A stretch of 64,000 nucleotides of DNA from Streptosporangiaceae bacterium. GTDB taxonomy: Bacteria; Actinomycetota; Actinomycetes; Streptosporangiales; Streptosporangiaceae. The stretch covers positions 62,001-126,000 of the forward strand of contig JAFARZ010000220.1 in the NCBI GenBank assembly GCA_019245115.1, given 5' to 3'. Both the position numbers and the translations under genes were made by a program. The notes beneath the pieces were generated by a model. That model was not told the DNA's origin, searched no databases, and was given only the letters and a program-made list of their open reading frames with translations. This document shows positions 1 to 8,431 of this stretch, in pieces (position 1 is the first letter of the stretch; every line of letters starts with the position of its first letter).

Positions 1-339
1 GTCGCGGCGCCCGGGCCCAGCGGCGCACTGGTCTCGGCCGCCGTAACGGACGCCCAGCAGTGGTACCGAGCGCACGCGGCGCTGCGCGCCCAGGACAACG
101 CCGGCGATCACGCCGGTGCGGTGAACGCGGCGCTCACCGGGCAGCCGGCTGATCAGTTCACCCAGCTGTCCACCGCGCTCAGCAACGCGATCACCGCCGA
201 CCAGAACGCCTTCGCGTCCAATGCCCGCAGCGGCCAGGACGCGTTCACCGGCCTGGCCATCGGCATGATAGTGGCCGCCCTGGTGATGGCGGCCGCATGC
301 GCCTGGGGCCTGACCCGCCGGCTCGCGGAGTACCGATGA
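1..339 (+). CDS. GlnX-like membrane protein, C-terminal end (5' truncated)
   Basis: The window opens inside this gene; 112 codons are readable before the TGA at 337-339. The visible part is an Ala/Gln/Asn-rich helical stretch, as in extracytoplasmic four-helix sensor domains, then one hydrophobic membrane segment (about visible residues 81-103) and a short basic cytoplasmic tail ending RRLAEYR. The stop overlaps the start of the solute-binding protein (ATGA at 336-339). In mycobacteria the order glnX-glnH-pknG is conserved, and GlnX passes the GlnH ligand signal to PknG. Identification therefore rests on gene order and topology, not on a signature motif; the N-terminal half is outside the window. 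Confidence 0.6.
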   Translation, partial: VAAPGPSGALVSAAVTDAQQWYRAHAALRAQDNAGDHAGAVNAALTGQPADQFTQLSTALSNAITADQNAFASNARSGQDAFTGLAIGMIVAALVMAAACAWGLTRRLAEYR

Positions 340-1280
340 TCATCAGAAAGCACCTGGTCCAGGTCGGCGTAACCGTCTTCGCGGCGGTCGCGGTCGTGCT
401 AGGCACCGCCGCCGCGGACGCCGCGACTGCCGGACCGGCCAGACCGTCCGGGGCGCATTTGGCGCCATCGGTCCGCTCGGCGCCCGCCTGCAACCCGGAC
501 GCCAGCAGCATCCGCCCCTCCGGCCCGCCGCGGGTCACATCCGGCTCCTTCATGGCGACGATCAAGGCGCGCGGCTATCTCATCGCCGGGGTGGACCAGA
601 GCACCTATCACTTCGGCTTCCTCAACCCGCTGGACAACCAGATCGAGGGCTTCGACATCGACATGGTCCGGGCAGTGGCTGACGCCATCTTCGGCAACAC
701 GAACCCAGGCAATGTGCACTTCAAGGCGATCTCGGACCAGGATCGGATACAAGACGTGCAGAACGGCACGGTGGACATCGTCGCGCACACGATGACGATC
801 ACCTGCGATCGCCTCCAGAAACTCGATTTCTCCAGCGTGTACTTTGACGCCGGCCAGCGGGTCCTGGTGCAGAAGAACTCCGGAATCAGCGGCCTCGCCG
901 CCCTCAAGGGGCAGCGGGTATGCGCTACCAGCGGATCCGACTCGCCGGCCGCCATCGCCAAGGCGGGGGCGGTTCCGGTCGAAGTTACGTACTGGACCGA
1001 CTGCCTGGTCCTGCTCCAGCAGGGGGACGTTCAGGCGATCTCCACCGATGACTCGATCCTGGACGGGCTAGCGGCGCAGGATCCGTTCACCGAGATGGTC
1101 GGTGACCGCCTCACCCACGAGCCCTACGGCCTGGCGATCGCCAAGCAGCATCCGGAATTCGTGCAGTTCGTGAACGCGGTGCTGGAGCAGCTCCGCGCCG
1201 ACGGCCAGTGGGCGGACAGCTACCGGCGCTGGATCGGCTCGGACGTTCCTCCCCCGCCTGCCGCCCAGTACGGAAGCTGA
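336..1280 (+). CDS. glnH: GlnH-type amino-acid-binding protein of the PknG pathway
   Basis: A 314-residue exported periplasmic-type solute-binding protein (SBP family 3, glutamate/aspartate type). It starts MIIRKHL, has a hydrophobic signal segment (residues 8-30), and after a linker enters the bilobal fold: KARGYLIAGVDQST, the GFDIDMVRAVADAIFG motif, then VDIVAHTMTITCDR and LDFSSVYFDAGQ, all typical of the family. There is no canonical lipobox (APAC is the nearest), unlike the mycobacterial lipoprotein. No permease or ATPase gene follows, which favours a sensing role over transport. It overlaps the upstream gene by 4 nt, so the start at 336 is preferred over codons further upstream. Confidence 0.85.
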   Translation: MIIRKHLVQVGVTVFAAVAVVLGTAAADAATAGPARPSGAHLAPSVRSAPACNPDASSIRPSGPPRVTSGSFMATIKARGYLIAGVDQSTYHFGFLNPLDNQIEGFDIDMVRAVADAIFGNTNPGNVHFKAISDQDRIQDVQNGTVDIVAHTMTITCDRLQKLDFSSVYFDAGQRVLVQKNSGISGLAALKGQRVCATSGSDSPAAIAKAGAVPVEVTYWTDCLVLLQQGDVQAISTDDSILDGLAAQDPFTEMVGDRLTHEPYGLAIAKQHPEFVQFVNAVLEQLRADGQWADSYRRWIGSDVPPPPAAQYGS

Positions 1281-1283
1281 CCG

Positions 1284-2456
1284 ATGGTTACCATGAGCCG
1301 GCAGCAGGCCGCTGACGCGGTCGCGAAAGCGCAGGCCGAACGCGACACGATCCAGTCCAACCTGCTGGATCTGGACGGCAGCTTCGGCAAGCGGCTGCTT
1401 ACCGGCGCGCAGCTCACCGGGACGACCAAGCAGCGCTGGGACACCGCGGCCGCCACCCTCGCCGTGCTCTGGGACACCTACGCGACATACTCGTCCGTGG
1501 TTGACCGTGCCGTAACGCTGGTGGCGGGCAAGCTGGGTCAGCGTGAGCTGACCGAGGTCACCGGCCTGCTCACCCTGCCGTCGGTGGAGGTGACCCGCGG
1601 TCCCGCCCCGCTGGGCCGCCGCGACCTGGCCGACACCGGCCGGGACCAGCTCACCTTGTCCGCCGCCGTGGCGCGGATGCGTACCGCCTTCGCCGAGGTC
1701 GCCGATCTCGTGGCCGCCGCCGAGCAGGCCTGGAACAGCGTGGCGGGTCCGCTGGACGCCGCCGCGGCGGATCTGGCCCACGCCGACTCCCTGGGCGACG
1801 AGGCCCTGGCCGCCGAACTGGCCGAAGTGCGGGCCGAACTCGACCGGCAGCGCGCCGCGCTCAACAGCGACCCGCTCGTGGCTCAGGTCACCGCCGCGAG
1901 CCGGGTCCGCGACCGGGCCGCCGCGGTCGCTGCCAAGGCCGCCGAACTGGCCCGGGTCCGCGCGGGCGCGGTCGCCCGCATAGCCGCCCTCCGCGCGGAC
2001 GCCGACGCCGCCCGTACCGCACGGGACGACGCCGTCGCGGCCGCCCAGCGCGTGGCGGCGAAGATCGCCGGCGTGCCGCCGGTGCCGGACTTCGGGGTCG
2101 ATCCCGCGACCCGCCTGGCCCGGCTGGACGCGCTGCTCGCCGCCGGCCGCTGGACTCGGCTGAGTTCGGAGCTGGATCTCCTGGAGAACGAGCTCACGTC
2201 CGCGGCGCTTCAGTTCAATGACGCCGAACGTACGGTGGTAACACTTCTGAGCAAGCGCGACGAGCTACGCGGGCTACTCGACGCGTACAAAGCGAAGGCC
2301 GGGCGCCTGGGCGCCGCGGAAGATCCAGATCTTGCCCGCCTGTATGACCAGACCAGGGAACTCTTGTGGACGGCGCCGTGCGACCTGACCGCCGCGGCGG
2401 ACGCGGTCACCCGTTATCAGCAGGCCGTGCTTGCGATAGGAGCGCGACGGTTATGA
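1284..2456 (+). CDS. Ala-rich coiled-coil protein between glnH and pknG
   Basis: A 390-residue, almost wholly helical protein with heptad-like Ala/Leu/Arg/Asp runs (for example around residues 170-260) and no signal peptide, membrane segment or enzymatic motif that I recognise. A second ATG lies three codons in, so the start is uncertain by that much. It begins 3 nt after glnH and its TGA overlaps the pknG ATG, so it is almost certainly translated with both. Mycobacterial pknG loci lack a gene here. A cytoplasmic scaffold or regulator linking the receptor to the kinase is an inference from position only. Confidence 0.75.
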   Translation: MVTMSRQQAADAVAKAQAERDTIQSNLLDLDGSFGKRLLTGAQLTGTTKQRWDTAAATLAVLWDTYATYSSVVDRAVTLVAGKLGQRELTEVTGLLTLPSVEVTRGPAPLGRRDLADTGRDQLTLSAAVARMRTAFAEVADLVAAAEQAWNSVAGPLDAAAADLAHADSLGDEALAAELAEVRAELDRQRAALNSDPLVAQVTAASRVRDRAAAVAAKAAELARVRAGAVARIAALRADADAARTARDDAVAAAQRVAAKIAGVPPVPDFGVDPATRLARLDALLAAGRWTRLSSELDLLENELTSAALQFNDAERTVVTLLSKRDELRGLLDAYKAKAGRLGAAEDPDLARLYDQTRELLWTAPCDLTAAADAVTRYQQAVLAIGARRL

Positions 2457-4930
2457 ATACGTGTGGTAGTTGCGGGGGCACGATCGAGGACGGCTACTGC
2501 ACGGTCTGCGGCCTTGCGGCCGTGCCCGTTGCCGCCGCGGCCGGAGGCCCAGGCCAATCTAGCGCCGCGGCCGGAGGCCCAGGCCAATCTAGCGCCGCGG
2601 CCGCGGTGGGAGCTGGCACGCCATCGAGTCCATCGGTATCTTCCAGTCCATCCGCGACGGGCGCCTCATCGGTCGCATCAGGCACATCAGGCATGTCAGG
2701 CACGTCTGGTACGTCGGGCGCGTCGGGTGGCTCGGGTTCGCGGCGCAGTGGCTCGCGGCGTTCCAGCGGGCGGTCGGCCCGCGGCAGGCTCGGGGCCGGG
2801 CTGGTGGACATCCCGCCGGTGGCGTACCGCGATCCGTCCACGGCGGTTCTCGCGGACCCGCAGGTGCCGGAGAACCGGCGGTTCTGCGGCAACTGCGAGC
2901 AGCCGGTGGGCCGGAGCCGCGACGGCAGGGCCGGGCTGACCGAAGGATTCTGCCGGAACTGCGGCACCCGGTTCTCGTTCACGCCCAAGCTGGCGCCCGG
3001 CGACCTGGTCGCCGGGCAGTACGAGGTCCTGGGCTGCCTGGCCTTCGGCGGCCTGGGCTGGATCTATCTGGCCCGGGATCACAACGTCAGCGACCGCTGG
3101 GTCGTACTCAAAGGCCTGCTCAACACCGGAGACGCGGACGCCATGGCCGCCGCCGTCGCCGAGAGGCAGTTCCTGGCCCAGGTCGAGCACCCGAACATCG
3201 TGCGGATCTACAACTTCGTCCAGCAGGCCGGGGCCGGCTACATCGTGATGGAGTACGTCGGCGGCAAGTCGCTGAAGGAGATAAGGCGCCCAGGGCCGGT
3301 TCCCATCTCCCACGCCCTGGCGTACGCGATCGAGGTGCTGCCCGCGCTCGGTTACCTGCACGACCGCGGCCTGGTGTACTGCGACTTCAAGCCGGACAAC
3401 GTCATACAGACCGAAGAGCAGCTCAAGCTCATCGACATGGGCGGCGTGCGGCTGGTCGACGGCGACGGGCCGATCTATGGCACGGTCGGCTATCAGGCGC
3501 CGGAGATCGAGACCGAAGGCCCGTCAGTGTCTTCGGACCTGTTCACCGTCGGCCGTGCGCTGGCCGTGCTGACCTTCGACTTCAAGGGTTACCAGGGCGG
3601 TTACAAGTTCAGGCTGCCGGAAGGCATACCGCTGCTCGCCGAGCAGGAGTCGTTCGCGCGCCTGCTCCGCCGGGCGACCAACGCCGATCCGGGCCGCCGC
3701 TTCGGCTCGGCCGGGGAGATGGCGGAGCAACTGACCGGAGTGCTCCGCGAGGTCCTGGCGGTAGCCGACGGCACCCCGCGCCCGGCGTTCTCCACCGTGT
3801 TCACCCCGGAGATCCAGGCCATCCAAGGGGGGGCCGGGGGGATGGGTCCTCCCGGAAGCGGGGGGGTCACCGGGGGGGTCGTCCCCCAGGGGGATAAACC
3901 GAGCGTGACGGAGATCGTCGGCGGTCTCCCCATGCCGCAGGTGGACCGGACCGACCCGGCGGCCGGGTTCCTCGCCACGTTCGCCGGCCTCGACCCCGTC
4001 CAGCGCGTCGCCGCGTTGTCCGGTGCCGTGGCTGGCGAGGGCGGCGTCCCGCCCGATGTGGCGGCCTCACCGGAGACCAGGCTCGCGCTGGCCCGGGCCA
4101 TGCTGGATGTCGGCGACGCGGAAGGCGCCGGCGGCTTCCTGGCCGACCTGGCCGCCGACGATCCCGGCGACTGGCGGATCGCCTGGTACGACGGCCTGCG
4201 CCGGCTCCTTTCAGGTGATCCGGCGGCCGCACGCGGTGCGTTCAGCGCCGTCTACGACGAGCTACCCGGCGAACTCGCGCCCAAGCTCGGCCTGGCCTTC
4301 GCCGCCGAAGCCGCCGGCGACGCGGCTACGGCCGACCGCTACTTCCGCCTGGTCTGGACCGTGGATCACTCGCACATCAGTGCCGCGTTCGGCCTAGCCC
4401 GTGCCTGCCTGGCGGCCGGGGATCGCCTCGGCGCCATCAACGCACTGGCGGCGGTGCCGGAGACGTCGAGCCACTACGCCGCGGCCCAGATCGCCGCGGT
4501 GCGGATCCTCGTCTCGCCCGGCGTCAGCGGAGACGACCTGCGGGCGGCCGACGGCCGGCTCGGCAAACTGGCCCTGGACGAGGCCCGCCGCCAGCAGCTC
4601 ACCGTGGAGATCCTGCGTGCCGCGCTGGACTGGGCCGCCGCGGCCGGAGGCCCAGGCCAATCCAGCGCCGCGGCCGGAGGCCCAGGCCAATCCAGCACCG
4701 CGTCACCCGCTGGTGCCCCGGGCGCCGGGTCTTCGCAGGCTGCTAACGTCGTTCCGCGATCACGGTCCGGCTCTGATGGCATGATCCTCGGCTGCGAACC
4801 GAACGAGCGCGCGCTGCGCTTCGGTCTCGAGCGCGGCTACCGCGCGCTGGCCCGGCTCACGCCGGACCGTCAGCGCCGGGTCGAGCTGGTTGACATGGCC
4901 AACGCGGTCCGTCCGAGGACCTGGACTTGA
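2453..4930 (+). CDS. pknG: PknG-type Ser/Thr protein kinase with zinc ribbons and TPR domain
   Basis: An 825-residue soluble kinase. In order: an N-terminal zinc ribbon (C4, C7, C16, C19), a Gly/Ser/Ala linker with a 30-bp DNA minisatellite, a rubredoxin-like double CxxC module (about residues 143-170), the kinase domain (about 185-436; glycine loop AFGGLG, Lys in VLKGLL, catalytic VYCDFKPDN, DMG in place of DFG), a poly-G-encoded linker, and a C-terminal TPR-like helical domain (about 500-825). Rubredoxin-kinase-TPR is diagnostic of PknG, which in mycobacteria phosphorylates FHA proteins such as GarA and controls glutamate metabolism. The start at 2453 overlaps the previous stop (ATGA). It is longer than M. 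tuberculosis PknG because of the linkers. Confidence 0.95.
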   Translation: MNTCGSCGGTIEDGYCTVCGLAAVPVAAAAGGPGQSSAAAGGPGQSSAAAAVGAGTPSSPSVSSSPSATGASSVASGTSGMSGTSGTSGASGGSGSRRSGSRRSSGRSARGRLGAGLVDIPPVAYRDPSTAVLADPQVPENRRFCGNCEQPVGRSRDGRAGLTEGFCRNCGTRFSFTPKLAPGDLVAGQYEVLGCLAFGGLGWIYLARDHNVSDRWVVLKGLLNTGDADAMAAAVAERQFLAQVEHPNIVRIYNFVQQAGAGYIVMEYVGGKSLKEIRRPGPVPISHALAYAIEVLPALGYLHDRGLVYCDFKPDNVIQTEEQLKLIDMGGVRLVDGDGPIYGTVGYQAPEIETEGPSVSSDLFTVGRALAVLTFDFKGYQGGYKFRLPEGIPLLAEQESFARLLRRATNADPGRRFGSAGEMAEQLTGVLREVLAVADGTPRPAFSTVFTPEIQAIQGGAGGMGPPGSGGVTGGVVPQGDKPSVTEIVGGLPMPQVDRTDPAAGFLATFAGLDPVQRVAALSGAVAGEGGVPPDVAASPETRLALARAMLDVGDAEGAGGFLADLAADDPGDWRIAWYDGLRRLLSGDPAAARGAFSAVYDELPGELAPKLGLAFAAEAAGDAATADRYFRLVWTVDHSHISAAFGLARACLAAGDRLGAINALAAVPETSSHYAAAQIAAVRILVSPGVSGDDLRAADGRLGKLALDEARRQQLTVEILRAALDWAAAAGGPGQSSAAAGGPGQSSTASPAGAPGAGSSQAANVVPRSRSGSDGMILGCEPNERALRFGLERGYRALARLTPDRQRRVELVDMANAVRPRTWT
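2534..2600 (+). repeat. 30-bp in-frame minisatellite, first pknG cluster
   Basis: Two exact 30-bp units (2534-2563, 2564-2593) plus a 7-bp partial third. Each begins GCCGCGGCCGGAGGC and encodes AAAGGPGQSS in pknG. The same unit recurs at 4637 in this gene and, divergent at its end, at 8771. Confidence 0.95.
3828..3897 (+). repeat. Poly-G-rich stretch in the pknG linker
   Basis: Several runs of six or seven G in about 70 bp, encoding a Gly/Pro/Val-rich linker between the kinase and TPR domains. The frame stays open across it. The runs are slippage-prone and resemble the G-run hairpins seen in spacers of this window. Confidence 0.7.
4637..4699 (+). repeat. 30-bp in-frame minisatellite, second pknG cluster
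   Basis: Two 30-bp units (4637-4666, 4667-4696) nearly identical to those at 2534, differing by one base (AATCC for AATCT), again encoding AAAGGPGQSS, here near the C-terminal part of the TPR region. Confidence 0.95.
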
Positions 4931-4932
4931 AC

Positions 4933-4979
4933 GGCTCTAACCTGGCTGAGCGCAGCGAGGCCTTGGCGCGGAGGGGATT
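4933..4979 (+). repeat. Dispersed repeat carrying the ribosome-binding site of the PP2C gene
   Basis: Contains GAGCGCAGCGAGGCCTTGGC followed by GCGGAGGGGATT, directly before the GTG at 4980. The same sequence recurs at 13318 (opposite strand), 22794, 23542 and 23595. Its GGAGG end supplies the Shine-Dalgarno sequence here. Confidence 0.85.
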
Positions 4980-6137
4980 GTGAGCGAGCGAACGCGAGCG
5001 GAGACGATAGCTGCTTGCCCAGCCTGCGGAGAGCCGACCGGGCCGGGTGACGCGTTCTGCGAGAAATGCGGTACCGAGCTGGCTCCGGCCGTGGTGAGCA
5101 CCGGCACGCCCGGGTTCGTACCGAGCTGCCCGGTCTGCTCGGTGGACCCGTCCATACCTCAGCCGGTCGCGATCACCGCGGACGGGTACTGCGAGTCGTG
5201 CGGCCGCAAAGTGCCGACCGGACGCGACCATACCGAGCTCGACCTCGGCGTGCTCGCCGGCGTTACCGACCGCGGCATCCGGCATTCACGCAACGAGGAT
5301 GCTATGGCCCTGGCCACCGCGGAGACTCCGGCCGGCCCGGTGGCGATCGCCGTGGTCTGTGACGGCGTGTCTAGCTCGCCCCGGCCGGATGACGCGTCGC
5401 TGGCCGGCGCCCAGGCCGGTGTGCGGGTGCTGCTCAACTCCGTGCGTGTCGGTGACGGTCCGCGCAACGCCTCGCTGGCCGCGGTGCGCACCGCCGCGGC
5501 GGAACTGGCCGGTCTCGCCGGTCCCGGCGGCGCGCCGTCCGCCACCTACGTATCGCTGGTCGTCGGTCCCGATCCGGTTCCCGGCGCAGCCGCCGATTCC
5601 GGTCCGGCCACCAGTCCGGACCCGGACGTCGGCACGGGTCCGGATCCCGGATCCGATGCCGTCACCGCCGACTCGCCTGCCACCCCCGCCTCGCGGCCCA
5701 GTTCGGGCGCGGTGACAGTGTGCTGGCTCGGTGACAGCCGGGCCTACTGGCTGTCCGCCGAAGGCTCCAGGCGCCTCACCACCGACGACTCGCTCGCCCA
5801 GGAGATGATCGCCGCGGGCCTGGCGGACGAGGCCGAGGCGATGGCCAGCCCGCAGGCGCACGTGATCACGCGGTGGCTCGGTGCCGACATCGCCGAACCA
5901 CAGGCACGAATCACCCGGTTCGAGCCGACCGGACCGGGTGTCGTGCTGGCCTGCTCCGACGGTCTGTGGAATTACCTGCCGGAGGCCGCCGAACTGGCCG
6001 AGCACGCGCTGCCGGCCGCCGGGACCGACCCGCTGCGCGCCGCACGCGAACTGGTGCAGTTCGCCATTGATGCCGGCGGCATGGACAACATCACCGTGGT
6101 GCTGGTGCCGTTTCCCCTGAGAAGTTCGGTTACATGA
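4980..6137 (+). CDS. PP2C-type Ser/Thr protein phosphatase with N-terminal zinc ribbons
   Basis: A 385-residue protein with two CxxC...CxxC zinc ribbons (about residues 13-34 and 57-81) and a PPM/PP2C catalytic domain from about 90 on. Metal-binding and family motifs are present: TDRGIRHSRNEDA, VVCDGVSSS, WLGDSRAYWL, ACSDGLWNYL and GGMDNITVV. A Gly/Pro/Asp-rich insert (about 200-240) separates the two halves of the domain. The GTG start follows GGAGGGG supplied by a dispersed repeat. As the only phosphatase in the locus it is the natural eraser for PknG and for the facing kinase; its zinc ribbons resemble those of PknG and the FHA protein. Confidence 0.93.
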   Translation: MSERTRAETIAACPACGEPTGPGDAFCEKCGTELAPAVVSTGTPGFVPSCPVCSVDPSIPQPVAITADGYCESCGRKVPTGRDHTELDLGVLAGVTDRGIRHSRNEDAMALATAETPAGPVAIAVVCDGVSSSPRPDDASLAGAQAGVRVLLNSVRVGDGPRNASLAAVRTAAAELAGLAGPGGAPSATYVSLVVGPDPVPGAAADSGPATSPDPDVGTGPDPGSDAVTADSPATPASRPSSGAVTVCWLGDSRAYWLSAEGSRRLTTDDSLAQEMIAAGLADEAEAMASPQAHVITRWLGADIAEPQARITRFEPTGPGVVLACSDGLWNYLPEAAELAEHALPAAGTDPLRAARELVQFAIDAGGMDNITVVLVPFPLRSSVT

Positions 6138-6153
6138 GCGGGAGTTCAGTTAC

Positions 6154-7482
6154 ATGAGCGAGTCCGGCTTCACCGTCGACATCGACCAGAACCAGTACCT
6201 GCCCGAGGGCGGCCGCACGGTCAGCGCGGTCGTGACGGTGACCTCGGCTGACAACATGACCCTGCCCGGCGGTCCGGCAGCTGGCGTAGGCGGCGGCCCG
6301 GGCAGCGGTTCCGCCGAGATCATCATCGTGGACTGCTCGGGTTCGATGGACGTCCCGCAGACGAAGATGGCCTCGGCGCGGGCGGCGGTCGCCGCCGCCG
6401 TCGACGTGGTCCGCGACGGCACGGCGTTCGCGGTCGTGGCCGGCACGAGCACATCGTGGCCGGTGTACCCCACCGATGGCACCATGGCGATCGCGAACCA
6501 GTCCACCCGTGAGGCGGCCAAGCGCGCCGCGGCCGGCCTGCGGGCCAGCGGCGGCACCGCGATCGGCCAGTGGCTGCGGCAGGCATGCGCGATCTTCGAG
6601 ACGCACCCGGCCGAGCTCCGCCACGCGATCTTGCTCACCGACGGCAAGAACCAGCATGAGCGGCCCGAACAGCTCAACGCCGCGATCGCCCGGTGCGAGG
6701 GCCTGTTCAGCTGCGACTGCCGTGGTGTCGGAACCGACTGGGAGGTCGCCGAGCTCCGCCGGGTCTCCACCGCGCTGCTCGGCACGGTGGACATCGTGCC
6801 GGATCCCGCCGGGCTGGCCGCGGATTTCACCACGATGATGGAGAACGCGATGGGCAAGCAGGTCGCTGATGTGGCGCTGCGCGTCTGGACGCCGCAGCAC
6901 GCCGCCATTCAGTTCGTCAAGCAGGTGGCGCCGGAGGTGGTCGACCTCACCGAGCGACGCAGCCAGTCGGGTCCGCAGGCGGGAGATTACCCCACCGGCG
7001 CGTGGGCGCCAGGGGAGAGCCGTGACTACCACCTGTCTGTGGCGGTTAATCCTGCTGGTGTGGGGCAGGAGATGCTAGCCGCGCGGGTGAGCCTGGTGGC
7101 GTCCTCGGCGTCCGGGTCCGAGGTGCTGGGGCAGGGGCTCGTCCGCGCGGTCTGGACCGATGACACAGAGCTGTCCACCAAGATCAACGCGCGAGTCGCG
7201 CATTACACCGGCCAGGCCGAGATGGCGGACCTTATCCAGGACGGCCTCGAGGCGCGCAAGCAGGGCGACGAGGAAACCGCGACCGCCAAGCTGGGCCGCG
7301 CGGTTGCGCTGGCCGAGGAATCCGGCAACGACGACACCGCCAGGCTGCTGGCCAAGGTGGTCGACGTGGTCGACGCCGCTACCGGCACCGTCCGGCTGAA
7401 GAAGGCGGTGGCTGACGCCGACGAGATGGCGCTCGACACGAGATCGACAAAGACGGTCCGGGTGAGGAAAGAGCAGGCGTAG
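6154..7482 (+). CDS. VWA-domain protein of the PknG locus
   Basis: A 442-residue cytoplasmic protein (no signal peptide) with a von Willebrand A domain. The MIDAS motif DCSGS lies at about residues 60-64, the MIDAS Thr in SGGTAIG at about 135, and the conserved Asp in LLTDGKNQ at about 158. A beta-rich middle part and a charged helical C-terminal region (about 350-442) follow. It starts 16 nt after the phosphatase gene; the junction contains an imperfect 20-bp tandem duplication that repeats the ATGAGCG start. VWA proteins bind partners through the MIDAS metal, so a role in complex assembly or as kinase substrate fits, but is inferred. Confidence 0.9.
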   Translation: MSESGFTVDIDQNQYLPEGGRTVSAVVTVTSADNMTLPGGPAAGVGGGPGSGSAEIIIVDCSGSMDVPQTKMASARAAVAAAVDVVRDGTAFAVVAGTSTSWPVYPTDGTMAIANQSTREAAKRAAAGLRASGGTAIGQWLRQACAIFETHPAELRHAILLTDGKNQHERPEQLNAAIARCEGLFSCDCRGVGTDWEVAELRRVSTALLGTVDIVPDPAGLAADFTTMMENAMGKQVADVALRVWTPQHAAIQFVKQVAPEVVDLTERRSQSGPQAGDYPTGAWAPGESRDYHLSVAVNPAGVGQEMLAARVSLVASSASGSEVLGQGLVRAVWTDDTELSTKINARVAHYTGQAEMADLIQDGLEARKQGDEETATAKLGRAVALAEESGNDDTARLLAKVVDVVDAATGTVRLKKAVADADEMALDTRSTKTVRVRKEQA

Positions 7483-7490
7483 GGGGCGGC

Positions 7491-8318
7491 ATGGCCATAT
7501 GTCCGGACGGTCACGATTCGGTCAGCGAAGACTATTGCGACGTCTGCGGCATGCGGATAGGCGGCGCCCCCACCGGGTCCGCCACTGGATCAGCCGCCGG
7601 GTCAGCCCGAGCCGGCTCGGCTCCGGCCGGACCCGTCACGTCCGCGCAGGCCGCTTACCCGCCCGCCGCCGGCCGAGGCTCTACGTCGTCAGCGGCCGCC
7701 TGCCCGCAGTGCGGCTCGTCCACGACTCCGGGCGCATTCTGCGAAGTCTGCGGCTACAACTTCGCCGCCGGCGCACCGTCCTCGTCCAGCGCTTCGCCTA
7801 CCGCATCCGCCTCCTCGCCCCTCCCGTCCGGCCCAGCCCCTGTTCCGGACACCCGCTCCGCTTCTCCCTCCCCGCTGACCCCAGGAACCACGTCAGTCAC
7901 AGCCCCTCCGGTCTCTACCGGCCCCTGGACTGCGGTGGTGGCAGCGGACCGCGGCTACTACGAGACGATGCAGGCCGCGACCGAGGGAGACGGGGCGGAC
8001 ATTCCGTTTCCGCCCTACTGCCCGGAACGCCGGTTCCAGCTCGCCGGCGACGAGATGCGTATCGGCCGGCGCAGCCCATCTCGCGGACTCGAGCCGGAGA
8101 TCGACTTGACCGGCCCGCCGACCGATCCCGGCATCAGCCGCCTGCACGCCGTCCTGATCGCCACTTCCGACGGTGGCTGGGCGGTTCTCGACCCCGGCTC
8201 CGCCAACGGCACCCAGGTCAACGGTGCCGACATCCCGACCAGCCAGCAGGTCCCCCTCCACGACGGCGACCGCATAAGCCTAGGCGCCTGGACCACCATT
8301 ACCATTCACACCTCCTGA
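7491..8318 (+). CDS. FHA-domain protein with zinc ribbons
   Basis: A 275-residue protein. Two short CxxC zinc ribbons (about residues 4-20 and 76-92) and Ser/Ala/Pro linkers precede a C-terminal FHA domain (about 180-275) with the phosphothreonine-pocket motifs RIGRRS, SRLHA and NGTQVNG. FHA domains bind phosphothreonine peptides. PknG in mycobacteria phosphorylates the FHA protein GarA, so this is the likely reader or substrate of the locus, although I see no GarA-type ETTS phosphorylation motif and the architecture differs. RBS AGGGGG lies just before the ATG. Last gene of the rightward run. Confidence 0.92.
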   Translation: MAICPDGHDSVSEDYCDVCGMRIGGAPTGSATGSAAGSARAGSAPAGPVTSAQAAYPPAAGRGSTSSAAACPQCGSSTTPGAFCEVCGYNFAAGAPSSSSASPTASASSPLPSGPAPVPDTRSASPSPLTPGTTSVTAPPVSTGPWTAVVAADRGYYETMQAATEGDGADIPFPPYCPERRFQLAGDEMRIGRRSPSRGLEPEIDLTGPPTDPGISRLHAVLIATSDGGWAVLDPGSANGTQVNGADIPTSQQVPLHDGDRISLGAWTTITIHTS

Positions 8319-8431
8319 CCCGCCCACGCCGCCCGCACCCGCCCGCGCGCCCCCCGCGGGCCACCCGAAGCTCGCGGCCCGTTACCCCAGATAGCGACCA
8401 GTTCGACTTGTCACCCGCTACGTCGCACATG

